DNA of 64,000 nt from JADJNW01 sp964526645 (GCA_964526645.1 CAZGJN010000020.1:1-64000); one strand, 5' to 3'; numbered from the stretch's first letter, positions 9,496 to 19,314 are shown. Notes: generated from the sequence alone by a model not told the origin. Numbers and translations: made by a program.

Positions 9496-10347
9496 TCACT
9501 TCACACAAGTAAAAAAAGAGTACTGCCACAATTTTCGCTTCAGGCAGGGATATTGAAAAAAAAGTGCTTTGTAATGATTATCTGCAAAATAACTGACCCT
9601 GGGGTTATAAATTCGGTACAAACCCGATAGAAAAGCCATAAAAAATGAACCGTAAAAAATGCGCCAGGCGGATCGTTGTACATGAGGAGTCACATCTTTA
9701 TAGTCAAATTTCGAAAAGCCAATGCGTTGCGTCATTTCAATACATTCGCCCAGGGTGCATAAGCCAGGGACTGCCCAGGCGTGCAGCCATTTTTCCAACA
9801 TTTTATTTTCCCAATTGCGAAAAGGTTTTTCCGATTTAAAATATTCTCCCATCACAAGCCTGCCGCCTTTTTTCAGAATACGATGGGCTTCTCTGAAAAA
9901 CGATGCTTTATCGGCAGCATGTACGACACTCTCCAAAGTCCAGATCACATCAAAAGTATTATCGGCAAAAGGAGTAGCCGTGAAGTCTGCTTTTTCAAAA
10001 TGCAAAAGGGAACTTAATCCATTGATGGCTGCGTTTTGAGTGGCACTTTCTACCTGCGCCTGGCTCAACGTGATGCCTTTTGCCGTACAGCCTATGTTTT
10101 TTGCCAGAAAAATCAAAGAGCCCCCTACCCCACAGCCGGCATCCAACACCAAATCTTGTTTAGTTATTTTTCCAAATTCGGATAGTGCCTCATTCATTCT
10201 TTGCAAAGAAGCGCTGAAGGATTGCACCCGCTGATCCCAATATCCATAATGCAATGCCAGGCTATTATTCAAATCCCATGCCCGCCGGTAATGAATGGCA
10301 GTGCGATCGTAGTATTCTGCTATCTCGACATTAGAAAATATCCTCAT
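9496..10347 (-). CDS. SAM-dependent methyltransferase (tocopherol/sarcosine methyltransferase-like)
   Basis: 283 residues. Class I methyltransferase fold: motif I LVLDAGCGVGGSLIFLA, an acidic cofactor strand, DVIWTLESVVHAADK and a HRILKKGGRLVMGEYF motif that is typical of small-molecule methyltransferases close to UbiE and gamma-tocopherol methyltransferase. The N-terminal region LNNSLALHYGYWDQ also fits that branch. The acceptor is unknown. It starts 72 bases after the NagB-like gene on the same strand and could be the last gene of that operon. Confidence 0.82.
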   Translation of the reverse strand: MRIFSNVEIAEYYDRTAIHYRRAWDLNNSLALHYGYWDQRVQSFSASLQRMNEALSEFGKITKQDLVLDAGCGVGGSLIFLAKNIGCTAKGITLSQAQVESATQNAAINGLSSLLHFEKADFTATPFADNTFDVIWTLESVVHAADKASFFREAHRILKKGGRLVMGEYFKSEKPFRNWENKMLEKWLHAWAVPGLCTLGECIEMTQRIGFSKFDYKDVTPHVQRSAWRIFYGSFFMAFLSGLYRIYNPRVSYFADNHYKALFFQYPCLKRKLWQYSFFTCVK

Positions 10348-10419
10348 GGCTTGTTTTCGAGTATTGAGAAAGAAATAAAAAGTACCAGAAATGACAGCCG
10401 TTTATCATCAAAACATCTC

Positions 10420-11133
10420 CTATTTAAAAACTTGGTTGTCAATAAGACAATCCACAGCCGGATGTAGCCACAAAAAAGAAGCAGGCAATTGGGTAGTAAT
10501 CCGTTTTTGCAACAATTTTTCGGCTACTTGTCGTTTATTATTTCCGCTTATCAGCAGTATGATTTTTCTGGCATTCAAAATAGCGCCCATACCGATGGTC
10601 ATGCCGTAAGCAGGTGGCTGGCTCATTGCTTTTGCCATGCTGTGCTGCATGGAAGCACCGGAAAGCGTAGCGATGTGGCAATCCGGGAGTAGAAATTCCC
10701 CTGGTTCGTTGAAGGCGATATGCCCATTGCTGCCCAACCCCAGCACGCAGAGGTCTATCGGTCCTTGTTGCTCGATAATCGCCTGAATCCGATTGCACTC
10801 TGATTGTGGATTATCAGGATCACTTTTGAAAGCAAAATAGCGGGAAGCGGGGATTCGCAAGGGTTGAATCAAGTATTTTTGCAAAAAAGCCTCACAAGTC
10901 TGGGGTTCTTGCATTGGTACGCCACCCCATTCGTCGAGTTTCAGCAGCCGAATTTGGTCAAACAATGCAGCCTGTTGTCCATATTCGCTCGCCAACAACT
11001 GATACGCGCCCAAAGGGGATGCGCCCGTGGCCGCACAGAAGAGACTGTCTTTTTTTTGTTGCAAAGCCGCAAGGATCAATTCTTTTGTTTGCAAACTAAG
11101 ATTTTGATAATCACTGCAATAGGTGATTTTCAT
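10420..11133 (-). CDS. Glucosamine/galactosamine-6-phosphate deaminase-isomerase family protein
   Basis: 237 residues from the ATG at 11133; a longer reading from 11217 lies wholly within the kinase gene and was rejected. NagB fold: phosphate loop CAATGASPLGAY, LDEWGG (catalytic Asp) and GLGSNGHIAFNEPG (catalytic His and Glu), all present. Family members convert amino-sugar phosphates to ketose phosphates with loss of ammonia. Its start overlaps the stop of the PfkB gene by 4 bases, so the two are translationally coupled. Which hexosamine phosphate is used cannot be told from sequence; an AgaS/AgaI-like galactosamine role is equally possible. Confidence 0.84.
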   Translation of the reverse strand: MKITYCSDYQNLSLQTKELILAALQQKKDSLFCAATGASPLGAYQLLASEYGQQAALFDQIRLLKLDEWGGVPMQEPQTCEAFLQKYLIQPLRIPASRYFAFKSDPDNPQSECNRIQAIIEQQGPIDLCVLGLGSNGHIAFNEPGEFLLPDCHIATLSGASMQHSMAKAMSQPPAYGMTIGMGAILNARKIILLISGNNKRQVAEKLLQKRITTQLPASFLWLHPAVDCLIDNQVFK

Positions 11134-12047
11134 TGGATATTTTCTTTTAGTTGAGCGGTTATACCTCCAATGGCAGACAAGCTCAGCGTACCGCATTTCA
11201 TCCCTAATTGAACGCAAGCTTCTACTGATTTTCCCAGCAGCCAGCCACGCAGAAAACCTGCATCAAAATTATCCCCTGCGCCGGTGGTATCGGCTATCAC
11301 CAGTTGATTGGTCAAGGTCTTTGGAAGATCGAATTGTTGTACATTTTCTTTTTGGAAAACCATAGCACCTGCTCCTCCGCGTTTGATAACCACAATTTTG
11401 CAATAATTTACCAGCCAGTTTCCTGCTTCCAGCACATCCGCTTTACCCGAAATACGCCTTGCTTCTTCCTCGTTAGGCAAAAAAACATCCACAAAAGGCA
11501 GCAAAGCATGCACCCTTTCCCAATTTTCCTTTGGTGCCCAATTCGTGTCTAATGAAACCGTCACACCTTGTTGCCGCAATTGTTGCAGAAAAGGAATCCA
11601 GTGTTCATAAAGGTTTTCGAGCAGAAAATAGCTGGCAATATGCCAATGTCTGGTAGCCGTAACGAAATCTTTTTGAATATCATCGGGTTCGATAGAGTGC
11701 AAAGTCCCGGTGTAAGTTAGCATTGCCCGATCTGCACCATCCGACAGACCGACTCCAACTGCTGTTTTCCGATTGGTATCCAAGGAGATATAGGTAGTTG
11801 AAATACCCAGTACTTTGATTTTTTCTATCAGAAAATGCCCGAAGAAATCATCGCCTACCTTTGCCAAGAAGCCAACGTTTCCGCCCAGTTTGGTAAACTG
11901 CGAGGCAAAAATAGCTGCCGAGCCACCCAAATCAATGGTATAGTCCTCCAGGAATTGCTCCGCCTGCCCATACCTGGGTCGCACCTTGCCCGTGAAGAGC
12001 AGGTCAATGCAAAGATCCGCCACCACAAAAACATCATAGCTACGCAT
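11130..12047 (-). CDS. PfkB family carbohydrate kinase
   Basis: 305 residues from the ATG at 12047; an upstream in-frame extension to 12164 lies inside the dehydrogenase gene and was rejected. Ribokinase-like fold: the opening DVFVVADLCIDLLF, a glycine-rich LGGSAAIFASQFTKLGG (PfkB signature 1), and DTTGAGDNFDAGF (signature 2 with the catalytic Asp). Phosphorylates a sugar or sugar derivative with ATP. It overlaps the dehydrogenase gene by 8 bases upstream and the NagB-like gene by 4 bases downstream: a tightly coupled operon. Confidence 0.87.
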   Translation of the reverse strand: MRSYDVFVVADLCIDLLFTGKVRPRYGQAEQFLEDYTIDLGGSAAIFASQFTKLGGNVGFLAKVGDDFFGHFLIEKIKVLGISTTYISLDTNRKTAVGVGLSDGADRAMLTYTGTLHSIEPDDIQKDFVTATRHWHIASYFLLENLYEHWIPFLQQLRQQGVTVSLDTNWAPKENWERVHALLPFVDVFLPNEEEARRISGKADVLEAGNWLVNYCKIVVIKRGGAGAMVFQKENVQQFDLPKTLTNQLVIADTTGAGDNFDAGFLRGWLLGKSVEACVQLGMKCGTLSLSAIGGITAQLKENIQ

Positions 12048-13125
12048 GCTTTTTCCAGAGTTTGTAGGGCTTATCCACTTTTGTTTCAAAAGGCAAATAG
12101 ACTTTTTTACCCGTACCAGCAGATTCGTAGGCGGCAAAAATGACTTCCAGCACAGCCCTGCCATCTTCGCCCGTCACCAAAGGGGGAGTGTCATGCAAAA
12201 CACAATCCGTAAAGTGTGCAAACTCCTGCGGAAAGCCGTAATTCCAGGCCTCTTCGTAAATAACATAGCTCCAACCCACGGTATTACCTGCTTTTTCGAC
12301 AGCATAACCAATGCCCTGAGCGCTGTATGTCGGAATTGAATTGCCCTGCAAAAGGTCTGCATAGGCTACGCCTTGTGAGCCGTGGATCTCTGCACGGTCA
12401 TCCATACCACCCAGTTTTGTCCAGCTTTCTTCGGCAATAGCTACCACATCATTTTCAAATTCCAGTATAATAATAGCATTGTCATCACCTATAGTTTTGT
12501 CCTTATGGACGTAAGTGCCCATCTGAGCGTAAACAGATTTGATCTTCGGACGACCCAGCACCCACCTGAAAAACTCGATACCGTGGCAGCCCATATCCAT
12601 TGTGACACCACCGCCGGAGCGCTCTACATCCCAAAAATGCGGTGCATGGGGTCCATCGTGTTTTTCCGATTGCTTGAGCAATACAGGTTTGCCTAATGCC
12701 CCTTCGTCCAGCAAATTTTTCAACCGAACGTATTTGGGTGTGAAGCATAATTCCTCGGCATACATAAGTTTCACGTTGGCTTTTTTGCAAGCCTTAATCA
12801 TCTGGTCAGCTTCTGTCAGGTTCATACACAGCGGCTTTTCGCAAATGACGTGCTTGCCAGCAGCTGCTGCTGCCAGGGTAATGTCGCAATGCAAATAGTT
12901 TGGTGCACCAATTACAATAACATCAATCTCAGGCATTGCCAGCATTTTTTCTAATTCTGTGAAATGATGTGGGATACCGTGTTTTTTTGCAAAACCTTCA
13001 GCGTTGCCCGGCGTGGGCGACATTACTGCCACAATCTCTGCTGCTGCCACGGATCGAAGCGATTCTGCATGAATCGTGGTGATAAATTGGGAACCAACCA
13101 GCCCATATTTTACTTTTTTAGACAT
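12040..13125 (-). CDS. Gfo/Idh/MocA family NAD(P)-dependent oxidoreductase
   Basis: 361 residues. N-terminal Rossmann fold with KYGLVGSQFI in place of the usual GxGxxG opening, then IDVIVIGAPNYLHCD and the family's EKP motif (HVICEKPLCMN), and a C-terminal alpha/beta domain with GGGVTMDMGCHGIEFFRW. Members oxidise or epimerise sugars and cyclitols. First gene of a minus-strand operon with a PfkB kinase and a NagB-like isomerase, which suggests stepwise breakdown of one sugar: oxidation or epimerisation, phosphorylation, deamination or isomerisation. Confidence 0.88.
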   Translation of the reverse strand: MSKKVKYGLVGSQFITTIHAESLRSVAAAEIVAVMSPTPGNAEGFAKKHGIPHHFTELEKMLAMPEIDVIVIGAPNYLHCDITLAAAAAGKHVICEKPLCMNLTEADQMIKACKKANVKLMYAEELCFTPKYVRLKNLLDEGALGKPVLLKQSEKHDGPHAPHFWDVERSGGGVTMDMGCHGIEFFRWVLGRPKIKSVYAQMGTYVHKDKTIGDDNAIIILEFENDVVAIAEESWTKLGGMDDRAEIHGSQGVAYADLLQGNSIPTYSAQGIGYAVEKAGNTVGWSYVIYEEAWNYGFPQEFAHFTDCVLHDTPPLVTGEDGRAVLEVIFAAYESAGTGKKVYLPFETKVDKPYKLWKKHA

Positions 13126-13490
13126 GCTTTTTGTTTTTTAAACAGGGATGAACAAAGGTGTTTTCAATAAAAACAAATGTAATTAAGGCTGAGAAAAATA
13201 AAAAACGAAAATTGGGAAATGAGATGCTTTCAACACAAAAACATCCGGCAAGCACCATTTGCCTTGGCCACCAGAAGAATCCTGCCAATCATTTTACAGT
13301 TAACTGGGTAAAAATTAAAGAAAAATTAATATTTTGAGCTGAATTTGACCTTTCGCGCAAGCTCCTACGCAAACCAGATGAAAGCCCCCGTTGTTAATAC
13401 GTTCAGATAAAATATATTTTTTTAACACAACTATATAGAAGTGACCGACAACGAAAGTTGCGTCAAATTATAGCAAAAAGATAGCAAATC
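13126..13490. other. Intergenic region between divergent operons (365 bp)
   Basis: AT-rich, no ORF with coding character. It holds a TACATTTG -7-like box for the minus-strand dehydrogenase operon (13174-13181) and the upstream region of the plus-strand DUF4230 gene, for which I see no clear consensus promoter. No hairpin longer than about 5 base pairs was noticed. Confidence 0.5.
13174..13181 (-). promoter_or_regulatory. -7 box (TACATTTG) for the sugar-dehydrogenase operon
   Basis: Read on the minus strand these bases are TACATTTG, an exact TAnnTTTG match, 48 bases before the start codon at 13125. No convincing TTG at the -33 position was identified, so this is a moderate call. Confidence 0.4.
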
Positions 13491-14711
13491 ATGGCAAGAC
13501 AACAAACCTCTACGGCCGCTACCCGGATGAGTACAGCAAGGCTAATCGTAGCGCTTCTCGCATTGGCGTTTCTGAGTATCCTATTTTTTAAATACTACCG
13601 CAACAACCTCAGTGGATATACGATGATTCCCAAGGAGTTGCAAATTAACTATAAACCGGCAACCTTTAATCTTAACATTGATGAGGAGGATGCGCTGGCA
13701 ATTTTATCAAACCCGCAGCGCTATCGTCGAGAATTCAACCAACTGGTGTACGACGTAAACATGTCCATCCTCAATCATACCGCTACTCGCATGGGGCTGA
13801 GCGACGACATCCGAGCTAAAGTGGAAAAAGAATACCAAAAACACCATTCTTACTTGAAGGACTTGTACTACAATGATTTTATAGTAATGAAGGACACAAC
13901 CTCCAGCCTTTACCAAACCTGGTACGACAATGAAATGACCAACGCCGTACAAATCCTCAATGAAGTAGCCTCCAAATACACTTGCTTTCTGGTGAACCAT
14001 GTCATCACTTCTTTGATAGAAACAACAAAGGATGGCAGCATTTATGCGCGTGGCAAAAACGTGGATACACCCTGTGGAGTAGCCATGGCAGAGGCGCTTC
14101 GCCCATTGATCAAACGCATGGAAGAGCGCGCAGCTATCGAGGATTTTAGTAGATCGAAAGGCTTGATGCAGGAAAAAGTAGAAAAAGTAGTGGCAGAATT
14201 GGCTACCGTAGAGGTACGCGACAAAAAGGCATTAAGCAACCAGATGAAAACTAAGATATGGGGCTTCTCGGTTTCTTCTACTGATGTGGAAATTTCCGCC
14301 ATCAGTATTCTCAAAGTTGGTTTCAAATTGGATGAATATTTTGATGTGAATCTGAATGCCAAAGCTGGATTGGTAACAATCACGCTGCCGCCGCCCACGA
14401 TCCTCTCTCATGAGGTATATCCTAAAATTGATAAATTGGACATCGGCTGGTTGCGAGAGGTAAAAAATGTGGACTTGAACAGGAGCTTCAACGTCTTGCG
14501 TGCCGAGTTTCGCCGCGATGCTATTGAAGAAAGTGACGTGATGGACAAAGCCAAATCACAGGCCACAGAAATAATGAATACTTTGTTTATACCTGTTATC
14601 CAAACCATGAGTAATCGCTACAAGGTGAAAGTCCGATTTAAAGAAGTACCAGAAGAAATAGCTACAGACGAGCCTACGGAATTGACTTCGTTGGATACTG
14701 AAACTGACTAA
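13491..14711 (+). CDS. DUF4230-type membrane-anchored protein
   Basis: 406 residues. One N-terminal membrane segment (about residues 17-31, LIVALLALAFLSILF) followed by a large soluble domain, probably outside the cytoplasm. The C-terminal half fits DUF4230: a run of beta strands (KVGFKLDEYFDVNL), the ITLPPPTIL signature and a closing helix with A-rich spacing. The function of DUF4230 is unknown. The stop is followed two bases later by the start of a TPMT-like methyltransferase, so the pair is cotranscribed. Confidence 0.68.
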   Translation: MARQQTSTAATRMSTARLIVALLALAFLSILFFKYYRNNLSGYTMIPKELQINYKPATFNLNIDEEDALAILSNPQRYRREFNQLVYDVNMSILNHTATRMGLSDDIRAKVEKEYQKHHSYLKDLYYNDFIVMKDTTSSLYQTWYDNEMTNAVQILNEVASKYTCFLVNHVITSLIETTKDGSIYARGKNVDTPCGVAMAEALRPLIKRMEERAAIEDFSRSKGLMQEKVEKVVAELATVEVRDKKALSNQMKTKIWGFSVSSTDVEISAISILKVGFKLDEYFDVNLNAKAGLVTITLPPPTILSHEVYPKIDKLDIGWLREVKNVDLNRSFNVLRAEFRRDAIEESDVMDKAKSQATEIMNTLFIPVIQTMSNRYKVKVRFKEVPEEIATDEPTELTSLDTETD

Positions 14712-14713
14712 CA

Positions 14714-15319
14714 ATGGAGATCACTTTAGATGCTGCTTTTTGGAATGAAAAATATCAAACTGGCAATACACCCTGGGACATCGGTGGGGTATCGCCACCC
14801 CTGAGGCATTACTTGGATCAAATCGAGGATAAAAGCACTTCCATCTTGATTCCCGGCGCAGGCAGGGCTTACGAAGCAATTTACCTCCATCAAAAGGGTT
14901 TTCAAAACGTTTGGGTATGTGATTGGGCACCGGCTGCTTTTGACTTTTTAAAATCAAAAATCCCTGATTTTCCTGAAGTGAATTTAGTTTGTAGTGATTT
15001 TTTCAAGCTTGATCTGCAAGTGGATTTAATTTTGGAGCAAACTTTTTTTTGTGCTATTGAGCCACATCAAAGAAGCGCCTACGCCCAAAAAGCAGCCGCA
15101 TTGCTCCGCCCTCAGGGGAAACTGGCGGGGCTACTCTTTGCCCAAACGTTTGAAAAAAATGGACCGCCCTTTGGAGGCACGGCAGAGGAATACCGAGCGG
15201 CATTTGAACCTTATTTTGACATTTTGCAACTGTACATTAGTCCTTATTCTATAAAACCACGACAAGGCGTGGAATTATTCATTGAGTTAGAAAAGTCATT
15301 AAACCGTAATTTTATCTAA
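14714..15319 (+). CDS. TPMT-like SAM-dependent methyltransferase
   Basis: 201 residues. Matches the thiopurine S-methyltransferase family layout: an N-terminal WNEKYQTGNTPWDIGG, cofactor motif ILIPGAGRAYEAIYL, VWVCDWAP, and a C-terminal GPPFGGTAEEYRAAF. Bacterial relatives methylate thiol, selenium, tellurium or halide acceptors; the substrate here is not evident. It begins 2 bases after the DUF4230 gene. Length is normal. A cytoplasmic enzyme. Confidence 0.84.
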   Translation: MEITLDAAFWNEKYQTGNTPWDIGGVSPPLRHYLDQIEDKSTSILIPGAGRAYEAIYLHQKGFQNVWVCDWAPAAFDFLKSKIPDFPEVNLVCSDFFKLDLQVDLILEQTFFCAIEPHQRSAYAQKAAALLRPQGKLAGLLFAQTFEKNGPPFGGTAEEYRAAFEPYFDILQLYISPYSIKPRQGVELFIELEKSLNRNFI

Positions 15320-15380
15320 ACCAAATCTAAATAATTTGCGGAATTATCCCTTTTGCCGTAACTTGCAGGATATTTCCTGA

Positions 15381-16034
15381 ATGCTTATGTCACAACCAAT
15401 CACCATTATTTTAGCGGATGCACAATACCTGACACGATTGGGGCTAAAGCATTTGCTTTCCCAAATTGGTGCTTATCAAATCGTTGGCGAAGCCGAATCA
15501 GAGGAAGAACTATTGAACCAATTAAAAAAGCATCGCCCGCAGGTGGTGATGCTGGATCACGACCAGCCGGGCTATTTCAACCAGCACACCGTAACAATGG
15601 TGCGGCGCCATGCCCCCGAAACTAATGTGCTGGTCATCAGTGATGACAACAATAAAAACTCTATCTACGATGTTTTGGAAAATGGCGTGAGTAGTTTTTT
15701 GACAAAAACCTGTGGCGAAGAAGAAATTGTAGATGCCATCAATGCGACTGCAAAAGGGGAAAAATTCTTTTGTACAAAGGTATTGGATTATCTTTTAGAA
15801 AAATCTTTTGGCAAGACTGAAAACTGTGCCCCCATGCCCCTCACGCCCCGCGAAATTGAAATCGTAAAATTAGTAGCCAAAGGCTTGATTGCCAAAGAAA
15901 TAGCAGACACCCTCAATCTTAGTCCCCATACTGTTTATACCCACCGCAAAAAAATAATGAAAAAACTCAATCTTAACACATCCTCTGAGCTAGTGCTCTA
16001 CGCCGTCAATAGCGGAATTATAGAAAGACTTTGA
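15381..16034 (+). CDS. NarL/FixJ-type response regulator (REC-LuxR HTH)
   Basis: 217 residues. N-terminal receiver domain with phospho-acceptor Asp in VVMLDHDQPG and a Lys in SSFLTKTCGEEE; the acidic pair at the N-terminus reads ADAQ rather than the common DD, so only one acidic side chain is kept there. C-terminal LuxR-type helix-turn-helix: LTPREIEIVKLVAKGLIAKEI and LSPHTVYTHRKKIMKKLN. No histidine kinase is adjacent, making this an orphan regulator whose targets cannot be inferred. A second in-frame ATG lies 6 bases downstream. Confidence 0.9.
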   Translation: MLMSQPITIILADAQYLTRLGLKHLLSQIGAYQIVGEAESEEELLNQLKKHRPQVVMLDHDQPGYFNQHTVTMVRRHAPETNVLVISDDNNKNSIYDVLENGVSSFLTKTCGEEEIVDAINATAKGEKFFCTKVLDYLLEKSFGKTENCAPMPLTPREIEIVKLVAKGLIAKEIADTLNLSPHTVYTHRKKIMKKLNLNTSSELVLYAVNSGIIERL

Positions 16035-16216
16035 GGTATCAAAAACTGCTCATCTACCCAACTTTTACGCTTCCGATACAAACCTGTGAGATAAAAGCAA
16101 TCTTTTTGGCAAATTTTTCGTTCAACATATTGTTTTATTGCCTTTTTTATTAAAACTTTGTGTAAGTGATTGATTTGCAAAGTTTCTTATGCAAATGACG
16201 CTTTAAACTTACTGAT

Positions 16217-17899
16217 ATGAACCAATTCCTCAAAGTATCAAACTTCGTTTTGCTGCTTTTCCTCAGTGTAGCCCTACGCGCTGCCAATGTTTATGTTCTA
16301 TTTGACGCTGGCTGTATGGATCGGCTGGTGTATTCCAACTATACCAACGGCGTGACAGACCAGCACCTCGTCTATCGAGTAAACCAGCAAGGCTCTCCGA
16401 ACAAGCTGTTTTTGGAAATTGGTACCAATAACCCAGTGGTGCAAGAATTTCTACCCAACCAGGTTTATACTTGTGGCAATACGATTTTCGATGAGAAACT
16501 GGTTCGCGCGATCAACGACAATAGAGATCGGGTTTTCCTGGTTTTAAAAGAGGATAATAACCGCTACAGCGTCACTCAGGTCAATCAGGCTGCTTACTTA
16601 AGGCAAGATGGCGATCAGCTTTTCTATGAATCGTCTAAATACAGTTTCGAGATCAATCCCCAGAAAGGAATCATCGGTGTGAACATTGCCAGCAATAAAA
16701 AATCAGAAATCTTTTTTGAAGGGAAAATAGAGAATAGTTGCAGTGGTGCATTTCTATTCCGCCAGGATATACCCAAAGCGCCAAAGCCGTACACAGATTT
16801 TGTGTTGTTGCCTGAAATCGGAATTGCAGAAGAACGCAGTGGTCAAAACGCAGACGATGCGGTCAACAATATGCTTCGGTTGGAAAAAATCAACGATGCT
16901 TTGCCAGAGGAGTATCTCAAAATGGTCTGTAATCGCGATGCCAAAGTCGCTGCACCGCAGCCCGAAAATTATGACAAGACCAATAATCCAGACTTAGTCT
17001 CTAAAACGCCTTTTACTTCAAATAACAAAACCAGTGGCAGTAACCCTTGTGACGAAGCTTCTGGCAATGGCTACCATATTGTGCAAAAAGGCGAATGGCT
17101 GTACAAAATTGCAAAGCTTTACAACATCAGTGCCGCCCAGATAAAGGTTTGGAATGGACTTTCGACGGATGTTGTGCGTCCTTGCGACAAGCTGCTGGTC
17201 GTAGCACCCAGCCAGGAACGCAGCTCCACCACTTATGAAAAATTTGTTGGTTTGACACCAAAAGGGACCGAAGCGACCACGGAGTCAGAAGAAATAAACA
17301 ACAATGTACCGCCAGCTTGGCGCACTACACAAGGCTATCATGTGGTGCTCCGCGGTGAAACAATGGCTTCCATTGCCAGAAAGTACGGCTACACTGAAGC
17401 AAGATTTCGGGAAATTAATGGCTTTGATGCCAAAGAAGTAGTAAAAGTTGGGCAGCCTCTGCGTACTACCGATTGCTTATCGAAGTCATCACCAAATAAT
17501 AGCCCTACAGCTTTTGATAAAGAGATTGGCACTACTATGGAATTCACCCCAAAATCGCCCGCTTATTATACCTCGTCTTACGATTTTAATAATGATGAGC
17601 GCATCATGCCTCAGATTTATCGGCCTTCTAATTATGAAGCAACAACGGTGCGCGGCGCTTCGGTAACGGGTGATTTGGCAAGCAGAACGGGCAACACCTA
17701 TTACGATGATACTTTACCACAATCCTACGATACACCAACAAGCAGCAAGCGAATTATGCATACTGTGAAAGAGGGAGAAAACCTGTATCGCATAGCAAGG
17801 ATGTATGGTACAACCGTAGCCAAATTAATGGAATTAAATAATTTTGGGGAAGCGGAAATATTGATTCCTGGACAAAAAGTCAATGTAGGATCGTATTAA
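16217..17899 (+). CDS. Secreted triple-LysM protein
   Basis: 560 residues with a signal peptide ending near LRAANV. After an unrecognised N-terminal domain of about 240 residues there are three LysM repeats at roughly 286-330 (YHIVQKGEWLYKIAKLYNIS), 374-420 (YHVVLRGETMASIARKYGY) and 515-560 (MHTVKEGENLYRIARMYGTT), joined by Ser/Thr/Pro-rich linkers. LysM binds peptidoglycan or chitin-type N-acetylglucosamine chains, so the protein probably sits on the cell wall. No catalytic domain is visible. It is convergent with the MFS gene, 11 bases apart. Confidence 0.85.
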   Translation: MNQFLKVSNFVLLLFLSVALRAANVYVLFDAGCMDRLVYSNYTNGVTDQHLVYRVNQQGSPNKLFLEIGTNNPVVQEFLPNQVYTCGNTIFDEKLVRAINDNRDRVFLVLKEDNNRYSVTQVNQAAYLRQDGDQLFYESSKYSFEINPQKGIIGVNIASNKKSEIFFEGKIENSCSGAFLFRQDIPKAPKPYTDFVLLPEIGIAEERSGQNADDAVNNMLRLEKINDALPEEYLKMVCNRDAKVAAPQPENYDKTNNPDLVSKTPFTSNNKTSGSNPCDEASGNGYHIVQKGEWLYKIAKLYNISAAQIKVWNGLSTDVVRPCDKLLVVAPSQERSSTTYEKFVGLTPKGTEATTESEEINNNVPPAWRTTQGYHVVLRGETMASIARKYGYTEARFREINGFDAKEVVKVGQPLRTTDCLSKSSPNNSPTAFDKEIGTTMEFTPKSPAYYTSSYDFNNDERIMPQIYRPSNYEATTVRGASVTGDLASRTGNTYYDDTLPQSYDTPTSSKRIMHTVKEGENLYRIARMYGTTVAKLMELNNFGEAEILIPGQKVNVGSY

Positions 17900-17910
17900 A
17901 TTACCGCTTT

Positions 17911-19284
17911 TCAATCCTTTACATCATCTTGATCTTCTACTCTAATGACAAAGGCTGCTGCCAGTATCATAGCCGCGCCGGCAGTCACAATTGCCCAAAT
18001 TGCTTGTTCGCCGTACAAGTACTTCACAATTGGCCCTCCAATGATTCCATTAAAAATCTGAGGAAAAGTGATAAAAAAGTTGAAAATACCCATATAAACG
18101 CCCATTTTACGAGCGGGAATAGAACCTGCTAAAATGGCATAAGGCATGGCAAGAATACTCGCCCAAGCAATTCCAACGCCGATCATAGAGAAATTGAGCA
18201 TCCATTTCATATCGGGGTCGTTCACAAGCAGGATCGAAATGAGACCTAAACCTCCGATTGTAAGACAAATGGCATGTGTGCGTTTTCTACCTACTTTGGC
18301 AGCAATGACAGGAAGAAACATGGCAAAGATGGCAGAAACTAAGTTGTAAACGCCAAAAATTACCCCTACATAATTACCGGCTTCATTGAAAGCAGCTGAA
18401 CTTCGATCTTGCGGAGACAAGCCCCAGACATGCTGAGCCAATGCTGGTGTGGTAAAAACCCACATGGAAAAAAGTGCAAACCAGGAAAAAAATTGCACCA
18501 GACCCAACTGGCGCATGGTCTTGGGCATCTGAGCGAAGTCAGTAAAAATGTCAAGCAAACCCTTTGATTCGGGCGCTTCAAAGTCACCGGAGTACCGAGC
18601 CTGTTCTTCAGGAGAGTACTCTTTGGTGCGAATCACCGTCCAGATGATGGTACTAACTAAAACAGCAGCACCAATAAAAAAAGATAAAATGACATTGTAA
18701 GGCACTTCCCCCTCGGTTGTGGTCGCTTCAAAGCCAAACCAGTTTGCTAAAACATAAGGTAGCCAAGACCCAATAACAGCTCCAATACCAATCAAGAGCG
18801 TTTGCACTGAAAAACCAAGCGTACGTTGGTCGTTGCGCAATTTATCAGCTACTAATGCTCTAAAAGGTTCCATGGCGATATTAAAAGAAGCATCCATTAC
18901 CATAAGCATCCCCGCGCCAATCCACAAAGCAGGAAGAAAAGAAGCAAAAGCTGAGGCATTAGGCATCAATATCAATCCGACAGCAGCTAAAATAGCGCCT
19001 GTAAGAAAATAGGGCCGCCGCCGCCCCAAGCGATTCCAGGTGCGATCACTATAATGACCAATAATGGGTTGCACAATCATACCCGTGACGGGGGCTACCA
19101 GCCAAAACCAGGAAAGTTCTTCTACATTGGCACCAAAGGTTTGTAAAATGCGGCTGGCATTCGCGTTTTGTAATGCAAAGCCCATTTGGATTCCTAGAAA
19201 GCCGAAGCTCATGTTCCAAATTTCCCAAAAACTCAGTCGTGGTTTAGGTTGGAGGGTACCGGTCAGGTTTGTGTTGTTATCCAT
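17911..19284 (-). CDS. MFS sugar transporter, SLC45-like (probable maltose uptake)
   Basis: 457 residues with about 12 membrane segments. The GHYSDR motif followed by RLGRRRPYFLTG is the loop 2-3 signature of the SLC45/GPH-like sugar carriers, and the opening SFWEIWNMSFGFLGIQMGFALQ is typical of Bacteroidota carriers encoded next to GH65 genes. Last gene of a minus-strand operon with beta-phosphoglucomutase, maltose phosphorylase and a lipoprotein, so a proton-coupled uptake of maltose or a related disaccharide is the best inference. Confidence 0.86.
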   Translation of the reverse strand: MDNNTNLTGTLQPKPRLSFWEIWNMSFGFLGIQMGFALQNANASRILQTFGANVEELSWFWLVAPVTGMIVQPIIGHYSDRTWNRLGRRRPYFLTGAILAAVGLILMPNASAFASFLPALWIGAGMLMVMDASFNIAMEPFRALVADKLRNDQRTLGFSVQTLLIGIGAVIGSWLPYVLANWFGFEATTTEGEVPYNVILSFFIGAAVLVSTIIWTVIRTKEYSPEEQARYSGDFEAPESKGLLDIFTDFAQMPKTMRQLGLVQFFSWFALFSMWVFTTPALAQHVWGLSPQDRSSAAFNEAGNYVGVIFGVYNLVSAIFAMFLPVIAAKVGRKRTHAICLTIGGLGLISILLVNDPDMKWMLNFSMIGVGIAWASILAMPYAILAGSIPARKMGVYMGIFNFFITFPQIFNGIIGGPIVKYLYGEQAIWAIVTAGAAMILAAAFVIRVEDQDDVKD

Positions 19285-19314
19285 ACATTGTCATTTATCA
19301 CTTTGCGTAAACGC

